DNA of 64,000 nucleotides from Pedobacter sp. Hv1 (lineage in GTDB: Bacteria > Bacteroidota > Bacteroidia > Sphingobacteriales > Sphingobacteriaceae), in NCBI RefSeq assembly GCF_001412215.1, contig NZ_LLWP01000012.1, forward strand, positions 62,001 through 126,000, in the 5' to 3' direction. The translations under genes were made by a program, and so were the position numbers. A model generated the notes under the pieces. That model saw only the letters and a list, made by a program, of their open reading frames with translations. It made no database searches and had not been told where the DNA came from. Of this stretch, positions 46,585 to 54,429 are shown in pieces. Positions within the stretch are counted from its first letter, which is position 1. Every line of letters starts with the position of its first letter.

Positions 46585-46899
46585 TTTGTAAGGTTGAAGG
46601 TATAAGGCCTAGTGGCTTGATATTCATATCTAAATGAACAGTTAACCAGTTAAACAATTGAGCAATTAAACATTAAGGCGTAGCGCATAAGGTTTAGGGT
46701 CTTGTACCCCTGTCTAAATGAACAGTTTACCAATTAAACAATTGAGCAATTAAACGTTTGTAAGATTATAAGGTTGAAGACGTAAGGTTTAGGCTCTTGA
46801 TCCTCAATCTAAATGAACAGTTAACCGGTTAAACAATTGAGCAATTGAACAATAAGGCGTAATGCATTGATCCTCCCGTCTCCCATCTCAATACTATAA
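46585..46899. repeat. Three-unit intergenic repeat region
   Basis: This 315-bp gap contains three near-identical 43-bp units at 46629-46671, 46713-46755 and 46808-46850, beginning TCTAAATGAACAG and including CAATTGAGCAATT. Their start-to-start distances are 84 and 95 bp, and the linkers share AAGGTTTAGG and TCTTG words. A 26-bp piece of the unit recurs at 20064-20089. No coding capacity is seen. The repeats could be a dispersed Sphingobacteriaceae element. Confidence 0.75.
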
Positions 46900-47514
46900 A
46901 TGGAAATCACCCTCAACAATATTGGTCGCAGGTTTAACAAAGAGTGGATATTTAAGGATATCAGCTACACGTTTAAGCAGGGCGAAAATTACGCGGTTTT
47001 AGGGCCAAATGGCTCTGGTAAATCGACGTTGTTGAGCATTGTGATGGGTAACCTTACGCCATCAGCAGGTACAATCAATTATCAGAATCCTGAAGAAGTA
47101 AAGGTGGAGGATATTTATCAATCCATCAGCGTTGCAGCACCTTATTTAGATTTGGTAGAAGAATTTACGCTGCAAGAGACCATTCAATTTCATTTTCAGT
47201 TCAAGACCTATGCCGCAGGTTTAGATGCCAATGCGGTGTTAGATCTGCTTGGTCTGGAGAAATCGCAGGACAAGGCTTTAAAATATTTCTCATCAGGCAT
47301 GAAACAACGCACCAAGTTGGCCTTGGCCTGTTGTACCAACTCGCCAATTTTGTTGTTAGACGAACCCACCTCTAATTTAGATACGCAAGGAATAGCCTGG
47401 TATGCCTCGCTCATTGAGCAATTTGCGGGCGACAAAATGGTATTGGTAGGGTCAAATCAAGCGCACGAATATTCTTTTTGTGCCCATCAATTGAAAATTA
47501 CAGATTACAAATAG
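46900..47514 (+). CDS. ABC transporter ATP-binding protein
   Basis: This 204-residue ATPase has Walker A AVLGPNGSGKSTLL near 35, the signature YFSSGMKQRTKLALA near 135 and Walker B ILLLDEPTSNLD near 155, with a terminal H-loop-like region. No membrane partner is nearby. It resembles CcmA-like or lipoprotein-export ATPases, but the substrate cannot be assigned. It lies between the lpx operon and the efp genes and is separated from lpxA by the repeat region. Confidence 0.82.
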   Translation: MEITLNNIGRRFNKEWIFKDISYTFKQGENYAVLGPNGSGKSTLLSIVMGNLTPSAGTINYQNPEEVKVEDIYQSISVAAPYLDLVEEFTLQETIQFHFQFKTYAAGLDANAVLDLLGLEKSQDKALKYFSSGMKQRTKLALACCTNSPILLLDEPTSNLDTQGIAWYASLIEQFAGDKMVLVGSNQAHEYSFCAHQLKITDYK

Positions 47515-47621
47515 TATTGACATTTAGTTGTCAAATAGATACCTTTGTGTAAGAAATACAGGGTGAAAAACCAGCCTATTTCTGTTTAAATCCACAAAGA
47601 AAAAATATTTTAAAATCACTA

Positions 47622-47652
47622 TTGTATAATTAAAAAATAGTTTATACCTTTG
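47622..47652 (+). promoter_or_regulatory. Promoter of the first efp gene
   Basis: TTG (47622-47624) and TACCTTTG (47645-47652) are separated by 20 bp, matching the Bacteroidota -33/-7 consensus. The leader would be about 40 nt. The words ATAGTTT and TACCTTTGCGCC also occur, with one T lost, ahead of the second efp gene. Confidence 0.65.
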
Positions 47653-47696
47653 CGCCACGAAATGAGGCTATAGGAATAGGCAAAATTTCAAATAAA

Positions 47697-48257
47697 ATGG
47701 CAAAAGCATCTGACATTAAAAACGGAAACATTCTACGATTTAACGGAGAATTGGTACAAGTAGAAGAATTTCTTCACCGTACTCCCGGAAATTTAAGAGC
47801 TTTCTATCAAGCTAGAATGCGTAACGTTAAAACCGGAAAATTGGTTGAATATCGTTTTCGTGTTGATGAAGAAGTAGAGATTTGCCGAGTTGAAACCAGC
47901 GATTACCAGTATTTGTATGAAGATGGTGATTTTTTAGTAGTAATGGATAATACTACTTACGAACAGTTTAATATTCCGACAATTTTATTCGGTAAAAGTG
48001 TTAAATTTTTGAAAGAAGGAATGAATGTAATTATTGCATTTGAAAGTGAGGAGCCAATTATGGCACAAACGCCTTCGCATGTTGAATTAGAAATTACCTA
48101 CTCTGAGCCCGCTGTTAAAGGCGATACTTCTACAAGTGCATTGAAATATGCAACCGTAGAAACAGGAGTAGAAATCAAAGTGCCAATGTTTATCAATCAA
48201 GGCGATAAAGTGAAGATTGATACACGTACAGGCGAATATGTTGAAAGAGTAAAATAA
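47697..48257 (+). CDS. efp: Elongation factor P, first paralogue (loop PGNLRAF)
   Basis: EF-P relieves ribosome stalling at polyproline. The 186-residue protein has the three EF-P domains: KOW-like N-terminus, central OB domain (ICRVETSDYQYLYEDGD near 60) and C-terminal OB domain (ELEITYSEPAVKGDTSTSA near 130). The domain I loop that carries the modified Lys or Arg in other species reads TPGNLRAF (29-36), with Asn32 where E. coli has Lys34 in PGKGQAF. The gene has its own promoter and terminator. The neighbouring paralogue has the ordinary Lys. Activity may not need the known Lys modification; this is inference. Confidence 0.93.
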   Translation: MAKASDIKNGNILRFNGELVQVEEFLHRTPGNLRAFYQARMRNVKTGKLVEYRFRVDEEVEICRVETSDYQYLYEDGDFLVVMDNTTYEQFNIPTILFGKSVKFLKEGMNVIIAFESEEPIMAQTPSHVELEITYSEPAVKGDTSTSALKYATVETGVEIKVPMFINQGDKVKIDTRTGEYVERVK

Positions 48258-48293
48258 GAATTTTCATAGTTTAGTTTAGGTTTAGGTTGATTG

Positions 48294-48327
48294 TGGCTTC
48301 GGAGTGGTTCCCGAAGCCATTTTTTTT
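48294..48327 (+). terminator. Terminator of the first efp gene
   Basis: The 9-bp stem TGGCTTCGG/CCGAAGCCA (48294-48302 and 48311-48319) has an 8-nt loop and is followed by eight T residues. It is very similar to the terminator after the second efp gene. Confidence 0.92.
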
Positions 48328-48404
48328 GCTTTTTATTTTAAAAATAGTTTTTACCTTGCGCCTTCAAAAAAAGACCAAATAAAATAGTGATTTGATAAAC
48401 TAAT

Positions 48405-48965
48405 ATGGCAAAAGCATCAGAAATAAAAATTGGTAACATTCTTCGCGTAAATGGAGAATTGGTTACTGTTGAAGAGTGGAATCACCGCACTCCAGGTAAA
48501 GGCGGAGCATTTTACACCGGTAAGTTTCGTAACATTAAGTCTTCTAGACTGGTTGAAGCTCGTATGAATACAGACGAACAAGTAGAAATTTGTAGAGTAG
48601 AAACGAGCGATTATCAATACTTATATGAGGATGGCGATTATCTGGTAGTAATGGATAACGTTAGCTTCGAGCAGCATAATGTGCCTAAAACATTGTTTGG
48701 CGCATCTATTCGTTTCCTAAAAGAAGGAATGAGTATTTTGGTTTCTATGGAAAGTGAAGAACCAATTATGGCACAAATCCCGAACTTTACAGAGCTTGAA
48801 ATTACTTATTCAGAGCCAGCTGTAAAAGGAGATACTTCTACCAACGCTTTAAAAAGCGCTACTTTAGAAAATGGCGTAGAAATTAAAGTACCTATGTTTG
48901 TAAACCAGGGCGATAAAATTAAAATTGACACCCGTACCGGCGAATACGTAGAGCGTGTAAAATAA
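48405..48965 (+). CDS. efp: Elongation factor P, second paralogue (loop PGKGGAF)
   Basis: This 186-residue EF-P is colinear with the first copy without gaps, and about two-thirds of residues are shared. The loop reads TPGKGGAF (29-36), keeping Lys32 at the site of post-translational modification in E. coli-type EF-P. The C-terminal domain keeps YSEPAVKGDTST and GEYVERVK. Its upstream region contains a damaged copy of the promoter (TACCTTGC at 48352-48359). The pair is a tandem duplication. Which copy is the main EF-P cannot be told from sequence, and it may be specialised or condition-dependent. Confidence 0.93.
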   Translation: MAKASEIKIGNILRVNGELVTVEEWNHRTPGKGGAFYTGKFRNIKSSRLVEARMNTDEQVEICRVETSDYQYLYEDGDYLVVMDNVSFEQHNVPKTLFGASIRFLKEGMSILVSMESEEPIMAQIPNFTELEITYSEPAVKGDTSTNALKSATLENGVEIKVPMFVNQGDKIKIDTRTGEYVERVK

Positions 48966-49007
48966 TATAATGTTCCTGAGCCTAGCAAAGGACAACAAAA
49001 ATAACAG

Positions 49008-49041
49008 ATGGCTTCGGAGTAATTTCTGAAGCCATTTTTTT
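49008..49041 (+). terminator. Terminator of the second efp gene
   Basis: The 11-bp stem ATGGCTTCGGA/TCTGAAGCCAT (one G-T pair) has a 6-nt loop and is followed by seven T residues. It is a duplicated copy of the terminator at 48294. Confidence 0.92.
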
Positions 49042-49082
49042 GTAATTTCGTTTCACCATTAACTTTAATTCTTCCAATCAAG

Positions 49083-49649
49083 ATGCTTAAAGCAGCCTTA
49101 AGAAAACAAGCCTTAGCGCAACGCAATGCATTAACGAGCGTAGATGTGGCTTTGGCTAATAAAAAGCTGTTGGAGGGCTTTAAAACGCTCGATTTTAGCA
49201 AGATCAAGAGCATACATCTCTTTTTGCCTATTGTTCATCAAAAAGAGCCTGATACCTTCTTAATGATCGATTGGTTAAAAGAAAATCATCCAGAAATAAC
49301 AATCGTGGTGCCCAAGGCAGATTTTAGCACTAATCTAATGAGTAATTTCATTTACTTGGACAGCGCTGATCTCTTGAATAACCATTACCAAATCCCCGAG
49401 CCACAAAAAGCGAAACCGTTTGTAGGTACGCCAGATATGGTTGTAGTGCCTTTGTTGGCATTTGATCAAAATGGATATCGGGTGGGCTATGGAAAGGGTT
49501 TTTACGACCGTTTTTTACAAGGTATCACCACACAAAAGGTAGGATTGTCTTTTTTTGAGGCTACAGAAAAAATTATTGATGTACATTTGAATGATATCCG
49601 ATTGGACAAGTGTATTACACCAAATGGAATTATTGATTTTAATCCTTAA
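49083..49649 (+). CDS. 5-formyltetrahydrofolate cyclo-ligase
   Basis: This 188-residue enzyme converts 5-formyl-THF to 5,10-methenyl-THF with ATP. Visible family motifs are LRKQALAQRNAL near 5 (RKxxxxxRxxL), FLPIVHQKEPDTF near 47, VVPLLAFDQNGYRVGYGKGFYDRFL near 120-144 and DKCITPNGII at the C-terminus. The YGKGFYDRFL motif includes the ATP/folate-binding residues. A TAACTTTA word with a poorly spaced TTTG lies about 15 nt upstream, but the promoter is uncertain. A 53-residue ORF follows 57 bp downstream. Confidence 0.93.
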   Translation: MLKAALRKQALAQRNALTSVDVALANKKLLEGFKTLDFSKIKSIHLFLPIVHQKEPDTFLMIDWLKENHPEITIVVPKADFSTNLMSNFIYLDSADLLNNHYQIPEPQKAKPFVGTPDMVVVPLLAFDQNGYRVGYGKGFYDRFLQGITTQKVGLSFFEATEKIIDVHLNDIRLDKCITPNGIIDFNP

Positions 49650-49706
49650 TTTTATAAAATTACACTAAGCCGAAAACTAAACTGAAATCTCAAAATTGAA
49701 TCAATC

Positions 49707-49868
49707 ATGGAAAAGGAATTTAAAATAACTTCAGCTCAACAGTATGAAGACACAATGATTACCATTTTTGAGATGCAGGAACAAGAAGATCCTTTAACAG
49801 CTGCACAAAAAGCAGAAATGGAGCTGATGATGAAGGCTGCCGCTAAATACGAGGACGAAGTGCTTTAA
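49707..49868 (+). CDS. 53-residue orphan ORF resembling the HigA-type antitoxin N-terminus
   Basis: This ORF encodes 53 residues, starting MEKEFKITSAQQYEDTMITI and ending with AAAKYEDEVL. The pattern ITSxxxYEDxMxxIFEM, then an acidic linker, xELELMMKAAAKYED resembles the helical N-terminal segment of COG5499/HigA-like antitoxins (usually ITTEEEYEAALARIEEL and LATLIEKYE) but lacks the following helix-turn-helix. No toxin gene is beside it. It overlaps hutG convergently by 26 bp. It may be a remnant or a stand-alone small protein. Confidence 0.55.
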   Translation: MEKEFKITSAQQYEDTMITIFEMQEQEDPLTAAQKAEMELMMKAAAKYEDEVL

Positions 49869-50826
49869 TAAAATCGCTCACCAAATAGGCAATCGCTTTT
49901 CCTGTTCTTTGATCGTTTCTCCCATCCTCCATGGTAATCGCCCCTTCGCAAAGATGTAGATAGCTGTACTTTTTGGTGTTAGACAAAAGAATTTTTCTAA
50001 TCTCGTTTAAAGCAAAGCCAGAGGGGCTGGTAGCACTCGACAACACATTTTCAATGCTGTCTAAATCTATTTCTAAACCACAAGGTTCTTCAAGGTCATC
50101 TGTAAAGTTGAGCCAATTGGTGGTAATGGTTTCCTTGCTTTGAAGCAGGTCCTCAAAATAAGTAACGGTTATCTTTTTATTTGTAGCAATTTGTGCTGGT
50201 AAAGCCTGGTTTACATAATTTTGGTGGAGGCCAAATATCCGATACGCATTTAAATAGCCATTTTGTAGGGCATAGCTAAAGCCATTGCCACTGTGCCTAC
50301 CTTCTGCTGGGTTGCGCAAATCGGCATGGGCATCTATATTTACCACATTAAGAGCTTGTTTTAAGGCCAAAGCACTACCCCAGATAAGCGGAGCAGCATT
50401 GTTATGCCCACCCCCAATTACAATAGGTATTTTACCTGCAGCTACTATTTTTTCTATTACCGGAAATACCAACAGGTCAGTTTCTGCAACTTTTTTTCTT
50501 AAGCCCTCCACACTTTGGTCGGCAGGTTCTGCAATCTCAAAATGGCCCAAAACCAAAATTTCTTCACCTTGTAAAAAAGGATTGCTTTGGATATTGAGTA
50601 ATGTTTTTAAAGCAACAGGCCATGCAGTTTTCGCCCCAGCAATACCATGGTTTGCCCTTACTCCAATATCTTCAGGGATGCCCAAAAGCACAAAAGATGC
50701 CGTACTATTTTTAAGTTCATCTAATGAAGAAATGACCGTTACCTTTTCGCCCAATTTTTGTTCGCCAGCCCTTTGGTTAACCAAGGTGAGGAGATCTTTT
50801 TGAGTATATATCTTTAAGCTATCCAT
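49843..50826 (-). CDS. hutG: Formimidoylglutamase (arginase/agmatinase fold)
   Basis: This 327-residue enzyme hydrolyses N-formimino-L-glutamate to glutamate and formamide, the last step of one histidine-degradation route. The arginase-fold manganese motifs are VIGGGHNNAAP near 125, NIDAHADLRNP near 155 and LEIDLDSIE near 240. The ATG at 50826 is chosen; it overlaps hutI by 8 bp, and a longer frame reaches 50841. It follows hutI in the same operon, which supports this rather than arginase. No hutH or hutU lies in the window. The 3' end overlaps the small convergent ORF by 26 bp. Confidence 0.88.
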   Translation of the reverse strand: MDSLKIYTQKDLLTLVNQRAGEQKLGEKVTVISSLDELKNSTASFVLLGIPEDIGVRANHGIAGAKTAWPVALKTLLNIQSNPFLQGEEILVLGHFEIAEPADQSVEGLRKKVAETDLLVFPVIEKIVAAGKIPIVIGGGHNNAAPLIWGSALALKQALNVVNIDAHADLRNPAEGRHSGNGFSYALQNGYLNAYRIFGLHQNYVNQALPAQIATNKKITVTYFEDLLQSKETITTNWLNFTDDLEEPCGLEIDLDSIENVLSSATSPSGFALNEIRKILLSNTKKYSYLHLCEGAITMEDGRNDQRTGKAIAYLVSDFIKALRPRI

Positions 50827-52060
50827 TGTAAATCTCCCCATTTAAAATCACCGTTTCTATTTGCGATTGTCCAAAACTATAGGGTAGAAAGGCTAAAGAT
50901 GGAATAGCCCTAGTGATGAAGATATTTGCTTTTTTGCCGATGGCAATGCTACCCACTTCATTACTTAGTTCCATAGCGGCCGCACCGTTTAAAGTAGTAG
51001 CGTTAATGGCTTCTTCGGGTAACATTTTTAATTTGATACAGCCCAAAGAAACCACAAAATTCATGTTTCCAGAAGGGGTTGAGCCAGGGTTATAATCGGT
51101 AGCTAATGCAACGGGTGCATTTGCATTTAATAAACCTCTGGCATTGGCAAAAGGAATGTTCAAATAAAATGAGCAAGAAGGCAGTAAGGTGGCAATGGTG
51201 TCGGCATTTGCCAAGGTGTTGAGCACCGCTTCATCCGTTTCTTCTAAATGGTCTACAGAAACCGCATGGTGTTTTACACCTATTTGTACGCCTCCAGAAA
51301 CGGAAAGTTGATTGGCATGTATTTTTGGTTTCAAACCATGTTTTGCTGCTGCAGTTAACAATTGGTCTGTTTCTTCTACAGAGAAAAATCCTTTTTCGCA
51401 AAAGGCATCCATGTAGTCGGCCAAGTGCTCTTGGGCCACTATGGGCAATAATTCGTCAATAATGAGGTTGATATAGCCTTGATGATCGTTTTTATAAGCT
51501 GTAGGGTAAGCATGTGCCGCCAATAAAGTGGCTTTAATAGGGATGTTAAAGGCAGTTTTTAATCTTTTGATTACCCGCAACATTTTAAGTTCACTTTCAA
51601 CCGTCAATCCGTAGCCGCTTTTAATTTCTACTGCCCCAGTTCCTTGTTTAAGCATGTCTTTCAGCCTTAACCTGGCGCTTTCAAAGAGTTCATCTTCAGT
51701 GGCGAGCTCTAATTTACGGGCAGAGTTTAAAATACCACCACCTGCTGCGGCAATATCTTCGTAAGTTTTGCCCGCAATTTTCATTACAAATTCTTCTTCA
51801 CGTGGGGCTGCAAAAACAATGTGGGTGTGGCTATCGCACCATGATGGACAGACAAACCTTCCACTCGCGTCAATGGTTGATGAAAGATGTAAAAGGGAAG
51901 ATGGAGCAGTATCCATTGTCCCAAAATCTTTGATTAGCCCATCTTCCAATAAAAGCCAGGCATTTTCCAGCACAGGTAAATTAGCCATTTCGCTACCACG
52001 TAGTACTAATTTTTCTTTTGGGTGAACGCCAACAAGACCTTTGATATTTGTAATTAACAT
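50819..52060 (-). CDS. hutI: Imidazolonepropionase
   Basis: HutI hydrolyses 4-imidazolone-5-propanoate to N-formimino-glutamate. The 413 residues form an amidohydrolase TIM barrel with metal His residues in WCDSHTHIVFAAPRE near residue 75, IHANQLSV near 245, and VDHLEETDE and LATDYNPGS near 320. The N-terminal LITNIKGLVGVHPKE and C-terminal SIAIGKKANIFIT regions match the metallo-dependent composite domain. hutG follows with an 8-bp overlap. A repeat-rich gap lies upstream. Confidence 0.94.
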   Translation of the reverse strand: MLITNIKGLVGVHPKEKLVLRGSEMANLPVLENAWLLLEDGLIKDFGTMDTAPSSLLHLSSTIDASGRFVCPSWCDSHTHIVFAAPREEEFVMKIAGKTYEDIAAAGGGILNSARKLELATEDELFESARLRLKDMLKQGTGAVEIKSGYGLTVESELKMLRVIKRLKTAFNIPIKATLLAAHAYPTAYKNDHQGYINLIIDELLPIVAQEHLADYMDAFCEKGFFSVEETDQLLTAAAKHGLKPKIHANQLSVSGGVQIGVKHHAVSVDHLEETDEAVLNTLANADTIATLLPSCSFYLNIPFANARGLLNANAPVALATDYNPGSTPSGNMNFVVSLGCIKLKMLPEEAINATTLNGAAAMELSNEVGSIAIGKKANIFITRAIPSLAFLPYSFGQSQIETVILNGEIYNG

Positions 52061-52248
52061 AATTGGGTTAGGGGTTATAGGTTATGTGTTACGAGTTATG
52101 GGTTTGGGTGTTTAAACTAGTAATGGTGTGTAGGTTACAGGTTGTGGGTTTGGGCGCTTGGACCTTTAACTCGAAACTCATAACCCACAACTTTTTATTA
52201 TGGTTTGGGCGCCAAGACTTTTAACATACAACCCATAACTCACAACCT
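52061..52248. repeat. Repeat-rich spacer of GGTTATGGGTTT-type words
   Basis: This 188-bp spacer between xth and hutI carries degenerate direct and inverted copies of GGTTATGGGTT-like words. Examples are GTTACGAGTTATGGGTTT on the left and ACTCATAACCCACAAC on the right, which pair with the former. Similar telomere-like words are common in Bacteroidota intergenic DNA (memory). No coding sequence is supported. Confidence 0.6.
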
Positions 52249-53016
52249 CTATTCTATTTCTAATAAAACTGGACAATGATCAGAATGCAAGGCATCTGGA
52301 AGGATTTTTACATTTTTCAATCGACTTTCCATTGGTTGGGTTGCCAAATGATAGTCAATGCGCCAACCTAAATTCTTTCCTCGAGCACCAGCTCTGTAGC
52401 TCCACCAAGTATAATGGTGTGGATCTTTGTTAAAGTGCCTAAAAGTGTCAATAAAGCCATTGTTCATGAACAACTCCATCCATTCTCTTTCTTCTGGTAA
52501 AAACCCAGAAGAGTTGGCATTCGATTTAGGATTATGGATATCAATTGGCCTGTGGCAAATGTTATAATCGCCAGAAATGATCAAGTTTGGATGTGCTTTG
52601 CGCAACTCATCAATGTAGCCATCAAAAAAGCGCATAAACTCATATTTTTTAACCTGTCTTTCATCGCCACTAGAACCAGAAGGCATGTACAAGCTCATTA
52701 AAGAGAAATTATCAAAATCAGCCCTTAAAATTCTTCCTTCTGCATCAATCCAAGGCTCTCCGCAACCGTAGGTAATGTGGTTTGGTTTAATTTTCGTTAA
52801 AATAGCCACGCCGCTATAGCCTTTTTTCTCGGCAGGGAACCAATAATGGTGATAGCCCAATTGCTCAATCAATGCTACAATTTCGGGGATCTGCTCTTTC
52901 AAAGCTTTTACCTCTTGTAGGCAAACCATATCTGCATCAGTTGCTTGGAGCCAATTGAAAAAACCTTTTGTAGCTGCGGCACGAATGCCATTTACATTGT
53001 AAGAGATAATCTTCAT
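52249..53016 (-). CDS. xth: Exodeoxyribonuclease III
   Basis: This 255-residue enzyme is an AP endonuclease and 3'-5' exonuclease of the EEP superfamily. Motifs are ISYNVNGIRAA at the start, MVCLQEVKA near 30 (metal Glu), FSLMSLYMPSGSS near 105, LIISGDYNICH near 145, GWRIDYHLAT near 220 and the terminal LHSDHCPVLLEIE with catalytic His. It lies 1 bp downstream of the cyclophilin gene, in a possible operon, and before the repeat spacer. Confidence 0.95.
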   Translation of the reverse strand: MKIISYNVNGIRAAATKGFFNWLQATDADMVCLQEVKALKEQIPEIVALIEQLGYHHYWFPAEKKGYSGVAILTKIKPNHITYGCGEPWIDAEGRILRADFDNFSLMSLYMPSGSSGDERQVKKYEFMRFFDGYIDELRKAHPNLIISGDYNICHRPIDIHNPKSNANSSGFLPEEREWMELFMNNGFIDTFRHFNKDPHHYTWWSYRAGARGKNLGWRIDYHLATQPMESRLKNVKILPDALHSDHCPVLLEIE

Positions 53017-53017
53017 T

Positions 53018-53734
53018 TTATGTGTTTTTCTTGGCCGCGTTTTTAGCCAGTTCTTTTTCTAGTTTTTTAGCTTCTCGTTTTTTTAAGATGGTCACCGTCA
53101 TCGGGATATCTGTTTTGGGTCGATTTGCAGGATTGGTAGGTTCTGCAGCAATGGCATCGACCATTTCCAACCCTTTCACCACTTCGCCATAAACGGTATA
53201 ATTGCGATCTAAATGTGGTGTGCCTCCAATGGTTTTATACACCTGACGTTGCCATTCAGGTATTTTAAACTTCATACGTTTGGTTTCGGTAACGTTTAAC
53301 AGCGAATCTGTCCATACTTTGCCCTGCACAATATAAAATTGTGAGCTGCTCGAGGCTTTGGTAGGGTTGCTGGCATCGCCTTCTCTGGCTGCTGCCAATA
53401 CACCTTTTTTATGGAATAGGCTATCCCTAAATTCTGGTGGAATGGTGTAGCCTAAATCGCCACTGCCCAAAGCAGAATCGGGTTTTGCTGTTTTTGAGTC
53501 AGGATCACCTCCCTGGATCATGAACTCCTTAATTACACGATGAAATAACGTACCATTGTAAAAGCCTTCTTTAGCCAATTTGATAAAATTATCTCGGTGT
53601 AAAGGGGTTTCATTATAGAGCCTAACAATACATTCGCCCTTCGAAGTCGCAATTTTTACATAGGTATACTTCGGTTTTGCTGCATAAGCTTGTATAAAAC
53701 AGCAGCTTAAAATCAGGAGTAAGAATTTTTTCAT
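53018..53734 (-). CDS. Cyclophilin-type peptidyl-prolyl isomerase, secreted
   Basis: This 238-residue protein has an N-terminal signal peptide (LLLILSCCFIQAYA). The cyclophilin core is clear: LAKEGFYNGTLFHRVIKEFMIQGGDP near 55, SQFYIVQGKVW near 130 and NRKYTVYGEVVKGLEMVDAIA-like C-terminal segments. The loop with ARDGD-like residues is AAREGDASNPTKASS. It accelerates folding of periplasmic or outer-membrane proteins. It lies 4 bp downstream of an unrecognised gene and 1 bp before xth. Confidence 0.9.
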   Translation of the reverse strand: MKKFLLLILSCCFIQAYAAKPKYTYVKIATSKGECIVRLYNETPLHRDNFIKLAKEGFYNGTLFHRVIKEFMIQGGDPDSKTAKPDSALGSGDLGYTIPPEFRDSLFHKKGVLAAAREGDASNPTKASSSSQFYIVQGKVWTDSLLNVTETKRMKFKIPEWQRQVYKTIGGTPHLDRNYTVYGEVVKGLEMVDAIAAEPTNPANRPKTDIPMTVTILKKREAKKLEKELAKNAAKKNT

Positions 53735-53738
53735 CAGA

Positions 53739-54302
53739 TTATTTCAAGTATTTTCTAAAAGTTGTTGAATACCTATCGCCAAATTTAATATGTATTATAC
53801 GATTTAGCTTTATTTTTGTTGGTTTATCATCAAATTTGCCTGCGGGGTCATATTCTTTAATGCTAACATAATTTTTAGTAACCTCTATAATTGGACCAAT
53901 AGAAAATCCAATATAATCTTTTTTAAGGCTTTCAATAATGATATGATAATCGTACTGTTTGAGGCAATTCAATACAGACGCGCACTTTTCTAATTCAATT
54001 TTTTTATCAATGCCGTAATCACGATCAGTTATCCCTTCAGCTTTTAAGATTTTTTGTTGTGTTTGATCATATTTATTATGTCTGATACTTTCAAAACCAT
54101 TTTCACCAACGATAGCATAACCATCCAGCGTAAAGTCTGAATCCAATTGTAATAATAAAAACTGTTTTGATTTTGCTAAAATAAACCCAGAGATATTGTT
54201 TTCTCTACCGAGTAAAGTCCTATAAATAGTAACTAAATCTTTGTTTTCGATATGTTTCTGTAACAGCTTTTCATGTTTATTTGTATTTAGATGCTTAGCC
54301 AT
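53739..54302 (-). CDS. Unrecognised cytoplasmic protein
   Basis: This 187-residue protein has no signal peptide or membrane segment. It looks mixed alpha/beta, with strands ISGFILAKSKQFLLLQL near 38, the DGYAIVGENGFESIRHNKYD segment near 60 and a second FSIGPIIEVTKNYVSI-like strand pattern near 130. Two such segments suggest duplicated small beta-barrels, possibly Sm-like, but this is by eye only. The C-terminus is basic (FGDRYSTTFRKYLK). It is the first gene of the minus-strand run with the cyclophilin and xth. Function unknown. Confidence 0.55.
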   Translation of the reverse strand: MAKHLNTNKHEKLLQKHIENKDLVTIYRTLLGRENNISGFILAKSKQFLLLQLDSDFTLDGYAIVGENGFESIRHNKYDQTQQKILKAEGITDRDYGIDKKIELEKCASVLNCLKQYDYHIIIESLKKDYIGFSIGPIIEVTKNYVSIKEYDPAGKFDDKPTKIKLNRIIHIKFGDRYSTTFRKYLK

Positions 54303-54393
54303 TTGGAGTAGATTTATGCTAAGTTATTTAAAAAAGTAGAACGGATAGACATCGCCACTTAATTTATTTACCAATTTTTAACACTTTATAAAA

Positions 54394-54423
54394 TTTGTTT
54401 TCAAAAATTTATCTATAGCTTTG
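54394..54423 (+). promoter_or_regulatory. Promoter of the metal cluster's first gene
   Basis: TTTG (54394-54397) and a perfect -7 TAGCTTTG (54416-54423) are separated by 18 bp, close to the Bacteroidota consensus. The ATG of the next gene lies 6 nt after the -7 word, so the transcript is probably leaderless or nearly so. Confidence 0.6.
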
Positions 54424-54429
54424 TTAATA

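Noticed and set aside
46585..46899. CRISPR array in the repeat region
   Set aside because: Only three units, with long and unequal spacing (84 and 95 bp) and diverged linkers sharing words, and no cas genes in the window.
50285..50803. 172-codon open frame on the plus strand opposite hutG
   Set aside because: Antisense to a clear arginase-fold gene, without motifs or a start context.
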